NCBI GenBank assembly: GCA_009775365.1
Contig: VSPM01000002.1
Span: 1 to 64,000 of the forward strand
Source: Muribaculaceae bacterium
Lineage (GTDB): Bacteria; Bacteroidota; Bacteroidia; Bacteroidales; Muribaculaceae
Length of the DNA stretch: 64,000 bases
Direction: 5' to 3'
Part shown: positions 8,739 through 18,665 of the stretch, piece after piece
Position numbering within the stretch: position 1 is the stretch's first letter
How the letters are laid out: the number at the start of each line of letters is the position of its first letter
Made by a program: the position numbers and the translations under genes
The notes under the pieces: generated by a model
What the model saw: the letters and a program-made list of their open reading frames with translations, nothing else
Told to the model about the DNA's origin: nothing
The model's database searches: none

Positions 8739-10120
8739 GCACATCACACAGCAAAGCGGCGGAGAAGTTCTTAGAGAACCAGACTTACGCAAAATGGCAC
8801 GACAAGACTTTCTGGGGCGTGCGGGTGAAAAGAGACAAAATGGCTTACGAGCTCCCGGAGTGGGAACGCCTGCGCACTAAAGCGTCGGAACTGAAACGCC
8901 ACACTCTCACCAACATCGACCGCTATCTCGAACAGTTTTCTGACGCTGCCGAGAAAAACGGCGTGAAAGTGCACTGGGCCAAAGACGCGAAGGAATTCAA
9001 CGAAATAGTATATTCCATTCTTAAAGACCACGACGTAAAGAAACTTGTGAAGTCGAAATCGATGCTCACCGAGGAGTGCGAGATGAACCCTTACCTTGAG
9101 GAGCGCGGAATCGACGTGGTGGAGACAGACCTTGGAGAACGAATCATCCAGCTCAAGGGGCAGAAACCGAGCCACATTGTTATGCCGGCCACCCATCTGA
9201 GCCATCACGACGTGGGCGAACTCTTCGAGCAGGAACTGAACTCCGAGAAAGGGAACCACGACCCGACATATCTCACATACCAGGCCCGCCTGAGCCTCCG
9301 CAACGAATTCCTGACCGCCGACGCCGGAATGACCGGCGCCAATTTCGGAATTGCCGAGACCGGCGACATTGTGGTCTGCACCAACGAGGGGAACGCCGAC
9401 ATGTCTACCTCTGTGCCGAAACTGCACATAGCGGCCATCGGCCTGGAGAAGATCATACCCGACTACGAGGCCCTGTCGGTGTTTGTGCGCCTGCTGGCCC
9501 GCTCTGCCACAGGACAGCCCTCCACCGTCTACACAAGCCATTTCAGGAAACACCGCCCGGAGGCTTCAGACATGCACATAGTGATCGTAGACAACGGCAG
9601 AAGCGAATGGCTTGCCGACGAAGACCACTGGGAGACTCTCAAATGCATACGCTGCGGCTCGTGCATGAACACATGCCCGGTCTACAGATGGTCGGGAGGG
9701 TATTCCTACAGCTATTTCATTCCGGGGCCGCTGGGCATAAACCTCGGAATGCTGCGCAACCCTAAGGAATATGCCGGCAACGTGAGCGCCTGCACGCTCT
9801 GCCTGAGCTGCCAGTGCACCTGCCCTGTGAAAATAAACCTCGGGGAGCAGATTTATATGTGGCGGCAGAAGCTTGACTCTCTCGGAGTGGCAAACAAGGA
9901 GAAGAAGATGATATGCAAGGGGCTTGACATGGTTTTCAATCATCCTTCTCTATATAACGCCGGCACATCGCTGGCCCACATTCTCAACTCCATGCCGTCA
10001 TGGCTGTTGGAAAACAGCCTCAACCCCTGGGCCTACGGCCACAAAATGATGAAGTTCCCCAAGAAACCTTTCCACAAGGTGATAGAGGAGTATCGTAAAA
10101 AAGAAGAAGGCAAACAGTAA
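8735..10120 (+). CDS. lutB: L-lactate utilization iron-sulfur protein LutB
   Basis: The 461-residue protein has an N-terminal LUD domain (about 60-290, including TGANFGIAETGDIVVCTNEGN). Two 4Fe-4S motifs follow: CIRCGSCMNTCP from Cys304 and CTLCLSCQCTCP from Cys353. These are the electron-transfer centres of the LutB/YkgF family. The C-terminus has the usual segment with ENSLNPWAYGHKM. It overlaps lutA by 4 bp and is 16 bp ahead of lutC, so the three are one transcript. Confidence 0.95.
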   Translation: MSTSHSKAAEKFLENQTYAKWHDKTFWGVRVKRDKMAYELPEWERLRTKASELKRHTLTNIDRYLEQFSDAAEKNGVKVHWAKDAKEFNEIVYSILKDHDVKKLVKSKSMLTEECEMNPYLEERGIDVVETDLGERIIQLKGQKPSHIVMPATHLSHHDVGELFEQELNSEKGNHDPTYLTYQARLSLRNEFLTADAGMTGANFGIAETGDIVVCTNEGNADMSTSVPKLHIAAIGLEKIIPDYEALSVFVRLLARSATGQPSTVYTSHFRKHRPEASDMHIVIVDNGRSEWLADEDHWETLKCIRCGSCMNTCPVYRWSGGYSYSYFIPGPLGINLGMLRNPKEYAGNVSACTLCLSCQCTCPVKINLGEQIYMWRQKLDSLGVANKEKKMICKGLDMVFNHPSLYNAGTSLAHILNSMPSWLLENSLNPWAYGHKMMKFPKKPFHKVIEEYRKKEEGKQ

Positions 10121-10136
10121 AATCATCGCGACACAC

Positions 10137-10727
10137 ATGAGCAGCAAAAATGAAATAATCGGCAGATGCCGTGCCAATATCAGGGAGAGGCTTCCTCGCC
10201 CCACACTCTCCGACCTCGACCCGACTGTCTATCCCGACCCCCTTGAGAAATTCATATCCATGGCGCAGGCTGTGGGATGCAATGTGGCCAGGGCAAAGAG
10301 CAAAGATGAAACCGACATTATAATAAAGGAGACATACCCTGAGGCAAAGGTGATAGCATCCAATCTGAAGGAAGTGAAGGCCGCCACTCTCAACCCCGAC
10401 CTTGTGCCTGACGCCCAGGCGCTCAACGGCACAGACGTGGGCGTGGTGAAAGGAGAGCTCGGAGTGGCCGAGAACGGCAGCATATGGGTGCCCCAGACCA
10501 TGCGCGAACGCGACATCTGCTTCATATCGGAAAACCTTGTGGTGATTCTGCCCGAACACCGCGTGGTGAGCAACATGCACGAAGCCTACAGGGAAATCTG
10601 TTTCAACGACTATGGCTTCGGCACATTCATAGCCGGCCCCTCGAAGACTGCCGACATAGCGCAGGTGCTTGTGCAAGGAGCCCAGGCGGCCCGAGGAATG
10701 ACCGTGATTCTTGTAAAGAGCGAATAG
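10137..10727 (+). CDS. lutC: L-lactate utilization protein LutC (LUD domain)
   Basis: The 196-residue protein is a single LUD domain of the LutC/YkgG family, with the signature GELGVAENGSIWVPQTMRER and a closing GPSKTADIAQVLVQGAQA. It completes the LutABC lactate dehydrogenase complex. The length is typical of the family. The permease gene follows after 80 bp in the same direction. Confidence 0.93.
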   Translation: MSSKNEIIGRCRANIRERLPRPTLSDLDPTVYPDPLEKFISMAQAVGCNVARAKSKDETDIIIKETYPEAKVIASNLKEVKAATLNPDLVPDAQALNGTDVGVVKGELGVAENGSIWVPQTMRERDICFISENLVVILPEHRVVSNMHEAYREICFNDYGFGTFIAGPSKTADIAQVLVQGAQAARGMTVILVKSE

Positions 10728-10807
10728 CTGTCATGGCTGCGCCATTGCCGCGCCGCATCGGGTTTGCAACACTATAATTCATCACCTATCTTTTGTAATC
10801 GATTCAA

Positions 10808-12391
10808 ATGAATGCCTTAATCTCTATTCTCCCTGTCGCGCTCCTCTTCGTGCTTATGCTCGGCTTTAAAGTGTCGGGCTATAAGAGCGCGCTCATCACA
10901 TTGGCAGCCACTGCGGCGCTTACCCTGTGGACGGCTCCGTCAATGGGCATAATTCCCGAAAAATTCGCGTCTGACTCAGTTTACTCCCTTGTGGGATGGA
11001 GCCTTGTGGAAGGCACGCTGAAAGCGGTGTTCCCGATTCTGCTCATCATCCTTATGGCCATCTACAGCTATAACGTGCTTGTGGAGTCGAAAGCCATAGA
11101 GGTGATCAAAAGCCAGTTCTCATCATTCACCGACGACCGCGGCGTGCTTGTGCTAATGATGGTGTGGGGCTTCGGCGGCCTTCTCGAAGGCATGGCCGGA
11201 TTCGGCACCGCCGTGGCGATTCCGGCGGCCATACTGATAGGTCTTGGCTTCAAACCGATGTTCTCAGCCCTTGTGGCCCTGCTCGGCAACACTGTGGCCA
11301 CAGGGTTCGGGGCCGTAGGTGTGCCTGTAATCACGCTCTGTAATGAGATTTCGCCGGGCGGCGTGGCCTCGTCGCAGACACTCTGCGAGGTGTCGACATT
11401 CGCCGTATTGCAGCTCGCCCCGCTGTTCATTCTCATTCCTTTCATAATCCTTGTGCTCACCGACCGCAAAGCATGGATGAAAAACCTGTGTCTGGCAGTG
11501 TGGGTGGGCGGAGTGTCGCTGGCCGTGCAGCTCGCGTGCGCCACATTCTTGGGAGCGGAAACCCCTGCCATCATCGGCTCAATAGCCGCCATCCTGGCAA
11601 TCATAGTCTATTCAAGGTGTTTCCTGCCCCGCAAAAAGAAGCCGGCCGACGCAAAACATTTCACAATGTCGGAGACGCTCAGAGCCTGGAGCGTGTATAT
11701 CCTCATCCTTGTGTTTATTCTTGTGAGCGGCGCATTATGCCCGCCGGTCAACAACTTCCTGAAATCACATCTCGTCACCTCGGTGCCGCTGCCTGTGATC
11801 GGATCCACATTCAAATTCGGCTGGATAAGCAATGCCGCGCTGATGCTCTTCCTGGGCAGCATAATAGGAGGCGCCATCCAGGGGCTGAGCTTTAAGAAAC
11901 TGGCAACAGTCATGGCACAGACCGTCATAAACCTCCGATTCACGGTTGTGACCATCGTCTGCCTTATCTCTCTGGCGTCGGTTATGAACTATAGCGGAAT
12001 GATTGCCGCCCTTGCAGCAGGGCTTGTGGCCGTGTCCGGCTCGTTCTATCCCTTCTTCGCACCCCTCATCGGGGCAATCGGCACATTTGTGACCGGCAGC
12101 GACACCTCATCCAACATACTCTTCGGCAAGCTCCAGGCCAATGTGGCAGGGCAATTAGGCATGACAGGCTCCACCACAGTGTGCGGATTCAGCGGCTATG
12201 AATCCGACTGGCTTGCCGCCGCCAACTCGGCGGGAGCCACGGGAGGCAAGATGATTTCGCCGCAGAGCATAGCCATCGCCACAGCGGCCTGCGACATGAA
12301 AGGGGCCGACGACGCCATCCTGCGCAAAGCCATCCCCTACTCCATCCTCTACATCGCCCTCTGCGGCCTTATCGTCTGGCTCGCTGCCTGA
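10808..12391 (+). CDS. lctP: L-lactate permease (LctP/LldP family)
   Basis: The 527-residue integral membrane protein has around twelve or more hydrophobic helices from residue 3 to the C-terminus. It carries LctP family signatures: GFGGLLEGMAGFGTAVAIPA (about 119-138), the GNTVATGFGAVGVP stretch, and FVTGSDTSSNILFGKLQ near 425. It imports L-lactate, probably by proton symport, to feed LutABC encoded just upstream. A 14-bp stem terminator follows at 12413-12447. Confidence 0.93.
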   Translation: MNALISILPVALLFVLMLGFKVSGYKSALITLAATAALTLWTAPSMGIIPEKFASDSVYSLVGWSLVEGTLKAVFPILLIILMAIYSYNVLVESKAIEVIKSQFSSFTDDRGVLVLMMVWGFGGLLEGMAGFGTAVAIPAAILIGLGFKPMFSALVALLGNTVATGFGAVGVPVITLCNEISPGGVASSQTLCEVSTFAVLQLAPLFILIPFIILVLTDRKAWMKNLCLAVWVGGVSLAVQLACATFLGAETPAIIGSIAAILAIIVYSRCFLPRKKKPADAKHFTMSETLRAWSVYILILVFILVSGALCPPVNNFLKSHLVTSVPLPVIGSTFKFGWISNAALMLFLGSIIGGAIQGLSFKKLATVMAQTVINLRFTVVTIVCLISLASVMNYSGMIAALAAGLVAVSGSFYPFFAPLIGAIGTFVTGSDTSSNILFGKLQANVAGQLGMTGSTTVCGFSGYESDWLAAANSAGATGGKMISPQSIAIATAACDMKGADDAILRKAIPYSILYIALCGLIVWLAA

Positions 12392-12412
12392 CATCGTTCT
12401 TACTCATATTTA

Positions 12413-12447
12413 TTATAACTGCGCCCCCTCTCCGGGCGCAGTTATAA
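12413..12447 (+). terminator. Terminator of the lactate operon
   Basis: A perfect 14-bp stem (12413-12426 with 12434-12447, 7-nt loop) is centred on ACTGCGCCC. A short TTT follows. It separates lactate and arabinose operons. Confidence 0.8.
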
Positions 12448-12568
12448 TTTAGAGCGCGACACTCCTTTGCTGAAAGAATTTACCGACGACAAATTGTTCT
12501 AATTTTCTTATTTTTGGTCATATTGGAATATTTTGGCAATTTTATGTTTTATAACATATTTCAAACTC

Positions 12569-12599
12569 TTGCACCGGGGATTAATGAGTGTTAATTTTA
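12569..12599 (+). promoter_or_regulatory. Probable promoter of the arabinose operon
   Basis: TTGC (12569-12572), 19 bp, TAATTTTA (12592-12599) matches the Bacteroidetes pattern with one change in the last base of the -7 box. The leader to the mutarotase ATG is about 70 nt. Confidence 0.55.
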
Positions 12600-12605
12600 C
12601 ACTCA
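12585..12605. promoter_or_regulatory. Candidate AraR operator overlapping the -7 box
   Basis: A perfect inverted repeat, TGAGTGT - 7 nt - ACACTCA (21 bp in all), sits exactly on the TAATTTTA -7 box. A repressor bound here would block transcription. The operon encodes a Nudix-type AraR, so this is the natural candidate site (inference). Confidence 0.5.
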
Positions 12606-12674
12606 AAATACAAAATCTGCTTTATAAGCGAATCATAAAGGCAAATTGTAACCATTCACTAAAAATAACCTTTC

Positions 12675-13835
12675 ATGAAACAACTAAGAGTGGCAGCGGC
12701 AGCGGGAGCACTTCTTTCCCTCGTCGCATGCGGAAACCGGATCGAAAGTGTTAAACTGACAAAGTCTGGCCTGGACCCTGAGAAATTCAAATCTGAAGTA
12801 AGAGGCGACTCAACCGCACTCTACACTCTCGTCAACGCCAACGGCGCCGAGGCTTGCATAACCAACTTTGGCGGACGCCTCGTGTCGATGATGGTGCCTG
12901 ACAAGGAGGGCAACTTCCAGGACGTGGTGCTCGGGTTCGACAGCATCCAGGCTTATCTCCCTGAGACAAATCTCTCTGACTTCGGAGCCTCTATCGGGCG
13001 CTATGCAAACCGCATCAACCGGGGAAGATTCGTGATTGACGGCGACACCGTGCAGCTTCCTCAGAACAACTTCGGCCACTGCCTCCACGGGGGCGGCGAG
13101 ATGGGCGACCTCGGATGGCAATATCGCGTGTATAAGGCACAGCAGCCCAACGACTCCACTCTTGTATTGACTATCGACTCTCCCGACGGCGACAACGGAT
13201 TCCCCGGCAATATCAAGGCTCAGGTGACATACACTCTCCGAGGCGACAACGCTCTCGACATTGCCTACTCTGCAACCACCGACAAACCTACCATCGTAAA
13301 TCTAACCAACCACTCATATTTCAATCTTTCAGGCGACCCCACACACGCCATCACCGATAACTTGATGAAGGTGAACGCATCGGGCTACACACCTGTTGAC
13401 TCCACTTATATGACCACCGGCGAGATCGCCGCCGTAGAAGGCACTCCCTTCGATTTCCGCAACGCACGCCCTGTGGGTGAAAACATCAAGGATTTCGACA
13501 ACGAGCAGATCAAGAACGGCAACGGCTATGACCACAACTTTGTGCTCGACACCAAGGGCGACATCAACACCCCGGCAGTGGAGCTCTACAGTCCTGCCTC
13601 AGGGATTCTCCTCGAGATGTTTACCGACGAACCGGGAGTGCAGGTCTATTCAGGCAACTTCCTCGACGGCACCGCCACAGGCAAGAAAGGGATAACCTAC
13701 AACCAGCATGCAGCAATCTGCCTCGAAAGCCAGCACTACCCCGACTCCCCCAACAAGCCGCAGTGGCCTTCAGTGCGCCTCAACCCCGGGGAGACCTACA
13801 ATTCTCACTGCATCTACAAATTCTCCGTGAAATAA
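12675..13835 (+). CDS. galM: Periplasmic aldose 1-epimerase (lipoprotein)
   Basis: The 386-residue protein has a lipoprotein signal (LVAC, Cys19) and a galactose-mutarotase domain (about 45-385). Family motifs include FGASIGRYANRINRGRF, LHGGGEMGDLGWQ, NLTNHSYFNL and GYDHNFVLD. It interconverts sugar anomers, here presumably of L-arabinose released outside the cell, ahead of uptake by the symporter encoded next. First gene of the arabinose operon. An equivalent mutarotase begins the Bacteroides thetaiotaomicron arabinose cluster (recalled knowledge). Confidence 0.9.
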   Translation: MKQLRVAAAAGALLSLVACGNRIESVKLTKSGLDPEKFKSEVRGDSTALYTLVNANGAEACITNFGGRLVSMMVPDKEGNFQDVVLGFDSIQAYLPETNLSDFGASIGRYANRINRGRFVIDGDTVQLPQNNFGHCLHGGGEMGDLGWQYRVYKAQQPNDSTLVLTIDSPDGDNGFPGNIKAQVTYTLRGDNALDIAYSATTDKPTIVNLTNHSYFNLSGDPTHAITDNLMKVNASGYTPVDSTYMTTGEIAAVEGTPFDFRNARPVGENIKDFDNEQIKNGNGYDHNFVLDTKGDINTPAVELYSPASGILLEMFTDEPGVQVYSGNFLDGTATGKKGITYNQHAAICLESQHYPDSPNKPQWPSVRLNPGETYNSHCIYKFSVK

Positions 13836-13881
13836 CCGGGACAAACCAATCAACACAATATAAACCTAAAACCTAACTATT

Positions 13882-15570
13882 ATGCAAACCTTAGACTGGG
13901 TAGTAATCGGCATATTCGTGCTTGCCCTCGTCGCTGTGATCTGGTGGGTAATGCGCCAGAAGCAGGACAACGCCGCCGACTACTTCCTCGGAGGCAAAGA
14001 TGCCACATGGATTGCCATCGGCGCATCAATTTTTGCCTCTAACATCGGATCAGAGCACCTTATCGGCCTCGCCGGCTCAGGTGCGTCAAGCGGCATGGCC
14101 ATGGCTCACTGGGAGATTCAGGGATGGATGATCCTTCTCCTCGGCTGGGTGTTCGTGCCTTTCTACACACGCTCCATGGTGATCACCATGCCGGAGTTTC
14201 TTGAACGCCGCTTCAACCCGGCGTCGCGCACAATCCTCTCTGTGATTTCGCTCATCAGCTATGTGCTCACAAAAGTGGCCGTGACTGTCTACGCCGGCGG
14301 ACTCGTGTTCCAGCAGGTGTTCGGCATCGAGACACTCTGGGGAATAGACTTCTTCTGGATTGCCGCCGTAGGACTGGTGATCATCACCGCTATCTACACA
14401 ATTATAGGCGGCATGAAATCTGTGCTCTACACTTCTGTGCTCCAGACCCCTATCCTTCTGCTTGGCTCAATCATCATCCTTGTGCTCGGCCTTAAGGAAC
14501 TTGGCGGCTGGGACGAGATGATGCGCATATGCTCCGCCGTGAAAGTCAACGAATATGGCGACACGATGGTCAACCTTATCCGCGACAACAACGACGCGCA
14601 ATACCCCTGGCTCGGCGCCCTTATCGGCTCTGCCGTGATCGGCTTCTGGTATTGGTGTACTGACCAGTTTATCGTGCAGCGCGTGCTTTCAGGCAAGAAC
14701 GAGAAAGAGGCCCGCCGAGGCACAATCTTCGGAGCCTACCTCAAGCTTCTCCCCGTGTTCCTGTTCCTCATTCCGGGCATGATCGCATTCGCTCTTCACC
14801 AGAAGATGGGTTCATTCCTTCCTCTTCTTCCCAACGGCCTGCCCAACAGCGACGCCGCGTTCCCCACACTTGTGGCCAAACTCCTCCCGGCCGGTGTGAA
14901 AGGCCTTATCGTCTGCGGCATCCTCGCAGCCCTCATGAGTTCACTCGCTTCTCTCTTCAACTCATCTTCAGCCCTCTTCACAATCGACTTCTACCAGCGT
15001 TTCAAGCCCAACACGCCTCCTAAGAAGCTCGTGGCCATCGGCCAGGCAGCAACTGTAATAATCGTGATTCTCGGCATCCTCTGGATTCCCGTAATGCGTT
15101 CTGTGGGCGACGTTCTATACCTTTACCTGCAAGACGTGCAGTCAGTGCTCGCTCCGGGCATCGCAGCCGCCTTCCTTATGGGTATTGTCTGGAAGCGCAC
15201 ATCTGCACAAGGCGGCATGTGGGGACTTATCTCCGGCCTTATCATCGGCTGCACACGCCTCGGCGCGAAAATCTACTACAGCAACGCTGAAGCAATGCCC
15301 GGCGCAGAGTCAAGCTGGTTCCAGTATCTGTTCTATGATTGCAACTGGCTCTTCTTCTGCGGATGGATGCTCCTCTTCTGCCTCGCAGTGGTGTTTGTGG
15401 TGAGCCTCTGCACCAAGGCTCCCGATCCTGCAAAGATCCAGGGCCTCGTGTTCGGCACGTCCACACCCGAGCAGAGACTGGCCACACGCCAGAGCTGGAA
15501 CATGTGGGATATGATCAACACTATCATCATCCTCGGCATCACAGCAGCGTTCTACATCTATTTCTGGTAA
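13882..15570 (+). CDS. Sodium:sugar symporter of the SSS/SGLT family
   Basis: The 562-residue protein has about 14 membrane helices. SSS signatures include the first-helix region followed by DYFLGGKDATWIAIGASIFASNIGSEHLIGLAGSGA (about 33-67) and GFWYWCTDQFIVQRVLSGKN (about 253-272). The SGLT-like length and position between mutarotase and araR indicate L-arabinose uptake across the inner membrane (inference from context). It is followed by a long perfect hairpin at 15596-15636. Confidence 0.92.
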   Translation: MQTLDWVVIGIFVLALVAVIWWVMRQKQDNAADYFLGGKDATWIAIGASIFASNIGSEHLIGLAGSGASSGMAMAHWEIQGWMILLLGWVFVPFYTRSMVITMPEFLERRFNPASRTILSVISLISYVLTKVAVTVYAGGLVFQQVFGIETLWGIDFFWIAAVGLVIITAIYTIIGGMKSVLYTSVLQTPILLLGSIIILVLGLKELGGWDEMMRICSAVKVNEYGDTMVNLIRDNNDAQYPWLGALIGSAVIGFWYWCTDQFIVQRVLSGKNEKEARRGTIFGAYLKLLPVFLFLIPGMIAFALHQKMGSFLPLLPNGLPNSDAAFPTLVAKLLPAGVKGLIVCGILAALMSSLASLFNSSSALFTIDFYQRFKPNTPPKKLVAIGQAATVIIVILGILWIPVMRSVGDVLYLYLQDVQSVLAPGIAAAFLMGIVWKRTSAQGGMWGLISGLIIGCTRLGAKIYYSNAEAMPGAESSWFQYLFYDCNWLFFCGWMLLFCLAVVFVVSLCTKAPDPAKIQGLVFGTSTPEQRLATRQSWNMWDMINTIIILGITAAFYIYFW

Positions 15571-15595
15571 TACTCTCCACTCTTGTATAAAACCC

Positions 15596-15636
15596 GTTTT
15601 CTGCAGGGCCGGCCCTGAGCCGGCCCTGCAGAAAAC
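15596..15636. terminator. Perfect 18-bp hairpin between symporter and araR
   Basis: Arms 15596-15613 and 15619-15636 pair completely around a CCTGA loop. The plus-strand 3' flank is A-rich rather than T-rich, so it is a weak terminator at most. It may protect the upstream mRNA or cause partial termination before araR. Confidence 0.55.
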
Positions 15637-15672
15637 AAAACAAAGGGCATACCTACACGAAGATCGACAGAT

Positions 15673-16335
15673 ATGACTGTTAAATCAAGTGCCTACATAA
15701 AGATTCCGAAATTTCATGTGGCTGTAGACTGCATTATCTTCACCGTAATCGACGGGGCTTTGAAGATATTGCTTGTGAAGCGAGATTTCGAGCCTGAAAA
15801 GGGGAAATGGTCGCTCATCGGAGGGTTTGTGGGTGAGAAGGAGAGCGTAGACCACGCGGCACGCCGCGTGTTGCGTGAGCTCACGGGAATCGACAATTCA
15901 TTCATTCGCCAGCTCGGCACTTTCGGCGACATCAACCGCGACCCCGGCGCCCGTGTGATCTCTGTGGCATATTTCGCCCTTCTCAACATAGCCGACATCG
16001 ACAACGAGGCTGTGAAAAGCCACAAAGCAGTGTGGACGGATGTAAATAATCTCCCGGAACTCGGATTCGACCACCCTCGGATGATTGACAGAGGACTGAC
16101 TGTGATGCGAAAAAAAATACTCACCGACTCGCTTGCTTTCAATCTGCTGCCCGACCTGTTCACCATGACTCAGCTGCAGACACTTGTGGAGTCTGTGATT
16201 GGAAAGACTCTCGACAAAAGAAATTTCCGAAAACGGATAGCTGATAATCCCGAAATAATCGCTACCGACCTTATCGACAAGGAATCTTCAAAACGTGGGG
16301 CACGCCTTTACCGCTATGCAGGGCAACCCTGCTGA
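15673..16335 (+). CDS. araR: Nudix-fold arabinose regulator AraR
   Basis: The 220-residue protein has a Nudix domain (about 10-140) and a winged-helix C-terminus (about 150-220), the NrtR/AraR arrangement. The Nudix box [24 protein letters not shown] keeps the leading Gly and one Glu but replaces two acidic positions (REUxEE appears as RVLREL). Catalysis is therefore unlikely and a sensor role likely. In Bacteroides, AraR of this family represses arabinose genes and is released by L-arabinose (recalled literature). It lies inside the operon it should control; the palindrome at 12585-12605 is a candidate target. Confidence 0.85.
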   Translation: MTVKSSAYIKIPKFHVAVDCIIFTVIDGALKILLVKRDFEPEKGKWSLIGGFVGEKESVDHAARRVLRELTGIDNSFIRQLGTFGDINRDPGARVISVAYFALLNIADIDNEAVKSHKAVWTDVNNLPELGFDHPRMIDRGLTVMRKKILTDSLAFNLLPDLFTMTQLQTLVESVIGKTLDKRNFRKRIADNPEIIATDLIDKESSKRGARLYRYAGQPC

Positions 16336-16379
16336 TTAAAAAAAACAACATTTTTCAAATTCAGAAAAACCGCAGTAAA

Positions 16380-17069
16380 ATGCTTGAAAAACTTAAAGAA
16401 GAGGTCTGCAAAGCCAATCTTGAACTTGTGGCTCACGGCCTGGTGATTTTCACCTGGGGAAATGTCTCCGGAATAGACCGCGAAAAAGGACTTGTCGTAA
16501 TCAAGCCTTCAGGCGTGAGCTATGACAACATGAAACCTGAAGACATGGTAGTGGTAGACCTTGCCACCGGCCGGGTTGTGGAAGGGAATCTCAAACCCTC
16601 TTCCGACACTCCCACCCATCTTGCTCTCTACCGCGCATTCCCGGAAATCGGCGGCGTGGTTCACACTCATTCCACCTATGCCACCGCATGGGCGCAGGCC
16701 GGGCGCGACCTCCCCAACATCGGCACCACACATGCCGACTATTTCCACGACGCCGTGCCTTGCACACGCCCCATGACCGAGAAAGAGGTGAAAGGGGAAT
16801 ATGAGCTTGAAACCGGCAACGTGATTGTGGAGACTTTCGAAGGCCTGAACCCTGTGCACACTCCCGGAGTGCTCGTAAGCAACCACGGCCCGTTCACATG
16901 GGGGAAAGACCCTCATGAAGCTGTGCACAACGCCGTTGTGCTCGAACAGGTGGCCAAGATGGCTTTCATTGCCTTCTCAGTCAATCCTGCGCTGACCATG
17001 AATCCGCTCCTCGTGGAGAAACATTTCAGCCGCAAGCATGGCCCCAACGCATATTACGGCCAGAAATAA
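16380..17069 (+). CDS. araD: L-ribulose-5-phosphate 4-epimerase
   Basis: The 229-residue class II aldolase-family protein has the zinc ligands in HTHS (His95 and His97) and NHGPF (His169). The conserved [14 protein letters not shown] stretch is present. Length and spacing match AraD closely. It converts L-ribulose 5-phosphate to D-xylulose 5-phosphate, the last step of arabinose breakdown. It follows araR by 44 bp. Confidence 0.95.
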   Translation: MLEKLKEEVCKANLELVAHGLVIFTWGNVSGIDREKGLVVIKPSGVSYDNMKPEDMVVVDLATGRVVEGNLKPSSDTPTHLALYRAFPEIGGVVHTHSTYATAWAQAGRDLPNIGTTHADYFHDAVPCTRPMTEKEVKGEYELETGNVIVETFEGLNPVHTPGVLVSNHGPFTWGKDPHEAVHNAVVLEQVAKMAFIAFSVNPALTMNPLLVEKHFSRKHGPNAYYGQK

Positions 17070-17124
17070 CTCGAGTGAATTAAAAATATTAAATTAACCT
17101 AACTGATAATTAACCTTTAAGATT

Positions 17125-18654
17125 ATGTTTGATAATTATGAAATATGGTGGGTGACCGGCGCCCAGCTCCTCTACGGAGGCGATGCCGTTGTGAAAGTTG
17201 ACGCACATTCTCGCGAAATGGTGGAGGGTCTTAACAACTCAGGAAACCTCCCTATAAAGGTGGTCTACAAAGGCACCGCCAACTCATCAAAGGAAGTGAG
17301 CGAAATCATGCTCGCCGCCAACAACGACCCGAAGTGTGCCGGCGTAATCACATGGATGCACACTTTCTCACCCGCCAAGATGTGGATTCGCGGACTTCAG
17401 CAGCTCAACAAGCCCCTGCTCCACTTCCACACCCAGTATAATGCCGAAATTCCATGGAACGACATGGACATGGACTTCATGAACCTCAACCAGAGCGCTC
17501 ATGGCGACCGTGAGTTCGGACACATCTGCACACGTATGCGCATCCGCCGCAAAGTGGTTGTGGGCCATTGGACAGACCCCGAGGCTCAGAGAAAAATCGC
17601 TGTGTGGGAGCGCGTGGCCGCTGCCTGGGCTGACTCTCAGGACTGCCTCATTCTCCGCTTCGGCGACCAGATGAACAATGTGGCTGTGACTGACGGCGAC
17701 AAGGTTGAGGCTGAACAGCGTCTCGGCTACCATGTGGACTACACTCCGGTGAGCGAGCTCATGGAGTATTTCAAGAAAGTAAAAGATGAAGAAATCAAGG
17801 CTCTCGTAGAGACTTATTTCAACGAATATGTTGTGGCTGACAATCTCAAGGACCCCGCCACAGAGGAATACAAGAAGATCTGGAACGCGGCTCACGCCGA
17901 GCTCGCTCTCCGCGCAATCCTCACTGCAAAGGGCGCCAAGGGCTTCACAACCAACTTCGACGACCTCGGCACTAACGACATCAACGACCCGAAATTTGTA
18001 GGCTTCGACCAGATTCCCGGTCTCGCTTCTCAGCGCCTCATGGCTGAAGGCTACGGCTTCGGCGCAGAAGGCGACTGGAAGAGCGCTGCCCTCTATCGCA
18101 CAGTGTGGGTGATGTCGGAAGGCAAGGGATGCTCTTTCCTTGAGGACTACACTCTCAACTTCGACGGCAAGGACAGCTCTATCCTCCAGGCCCACATGCT
18201 TGAGGTGTGCCCCCTCATCGCTGAGGAGAAACCCCGCCTGGAAGTTCACTTCCTTGGCATCGGCATCCGCAAGAGCCTCACAGCCCGCCTTGTGTTCACT
18301 TCTCGCCCGAACCCCGGCGTGACTGCAACTGTAGTAGATCTCGGCAACCGTTTCCGCCTCATCGCCAACGATGTGGAGTGCATCAAGTCTAAACCGCTTC
18401 CCAAACTCCCCGTGGCTTCCGCTCTCTGGATTCCAATGCCCAACTTCGAGACCGGCGCCGCAGCGTGGATTCTTGCCGGAGGCACCCACCACTCTTGCTT
18501 CTCTTACGAGCTCACTCCCGAATATTGGGAAGACTACGCTGAGATCGCAGGCATAGAGATGGCCCACATCAATGCCCACACCACAATCCCGGCGTTCAAG
18601 AACGAGCTCCGCTGGAATGAGGTTTACTATATGCTCAACAAGTCGCTCTGCTAA
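17125..18654 (+). CDS. araA: L-arabinose isomerase
   Basis: The 509-residue protein is full length for AraA. It shows the family N-terminus ([13 protein letters not shown]), the [15 protein letters not shown] stretch, the HFHTQYN segment, [15 protein letters not shown] with the metal-binding Glu, and a C-terminal GGTHHSC. It isomerises L-arabinose to L-ribulose in the cytoplasm. The kinase gene starts 11 bp later. Confidence 0.97.
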   Translation: MFDNYEIWWVTGAQLLYGGDAVVKVDAHSREMVEGLNNSGNLPIKVVYKGTANSSKEVSEIMLAANNDPKCAGVITWMHTFSPAKMWIRGLQQLNKPLLHFHTQYNAEIPWNDMDMDFMNLNQSAHGDREFGHICTRMRIRRKVVVGHWTDPEAQRKIAVWERVAAAWADSQDCLILRFGDQMNNVAVTDGDKVEAEQRLGYHVDYTPVSELMEYFKKVKDEEIKALVETYFNEYVVADNLKDPATEEYKKIWNAAHAELALRAILTAKGAKGFTTNFDDLGTNDINDPKFVGFDQIPGLASQRLMAEGYGFGAEGDWKSAALYRTVWVMSEGKGCSFLEDYTLNFDGKDSSILQAHMLEVCPLIAEEKPRLEVHFLGIGIRKSLTARLVFTSRPNPGVTATVVDLGNRFRLIANDVECIKSKPLPKLPVASALWIPMPNFETGAAAWILAGGTHHSCFSYELTPEYWEDYAEIAGIEMAHINAHTTIPAFKNELRWNEVYYMLNKSLC

Positions 18655-18665
18655 TCTCTCCGGCC

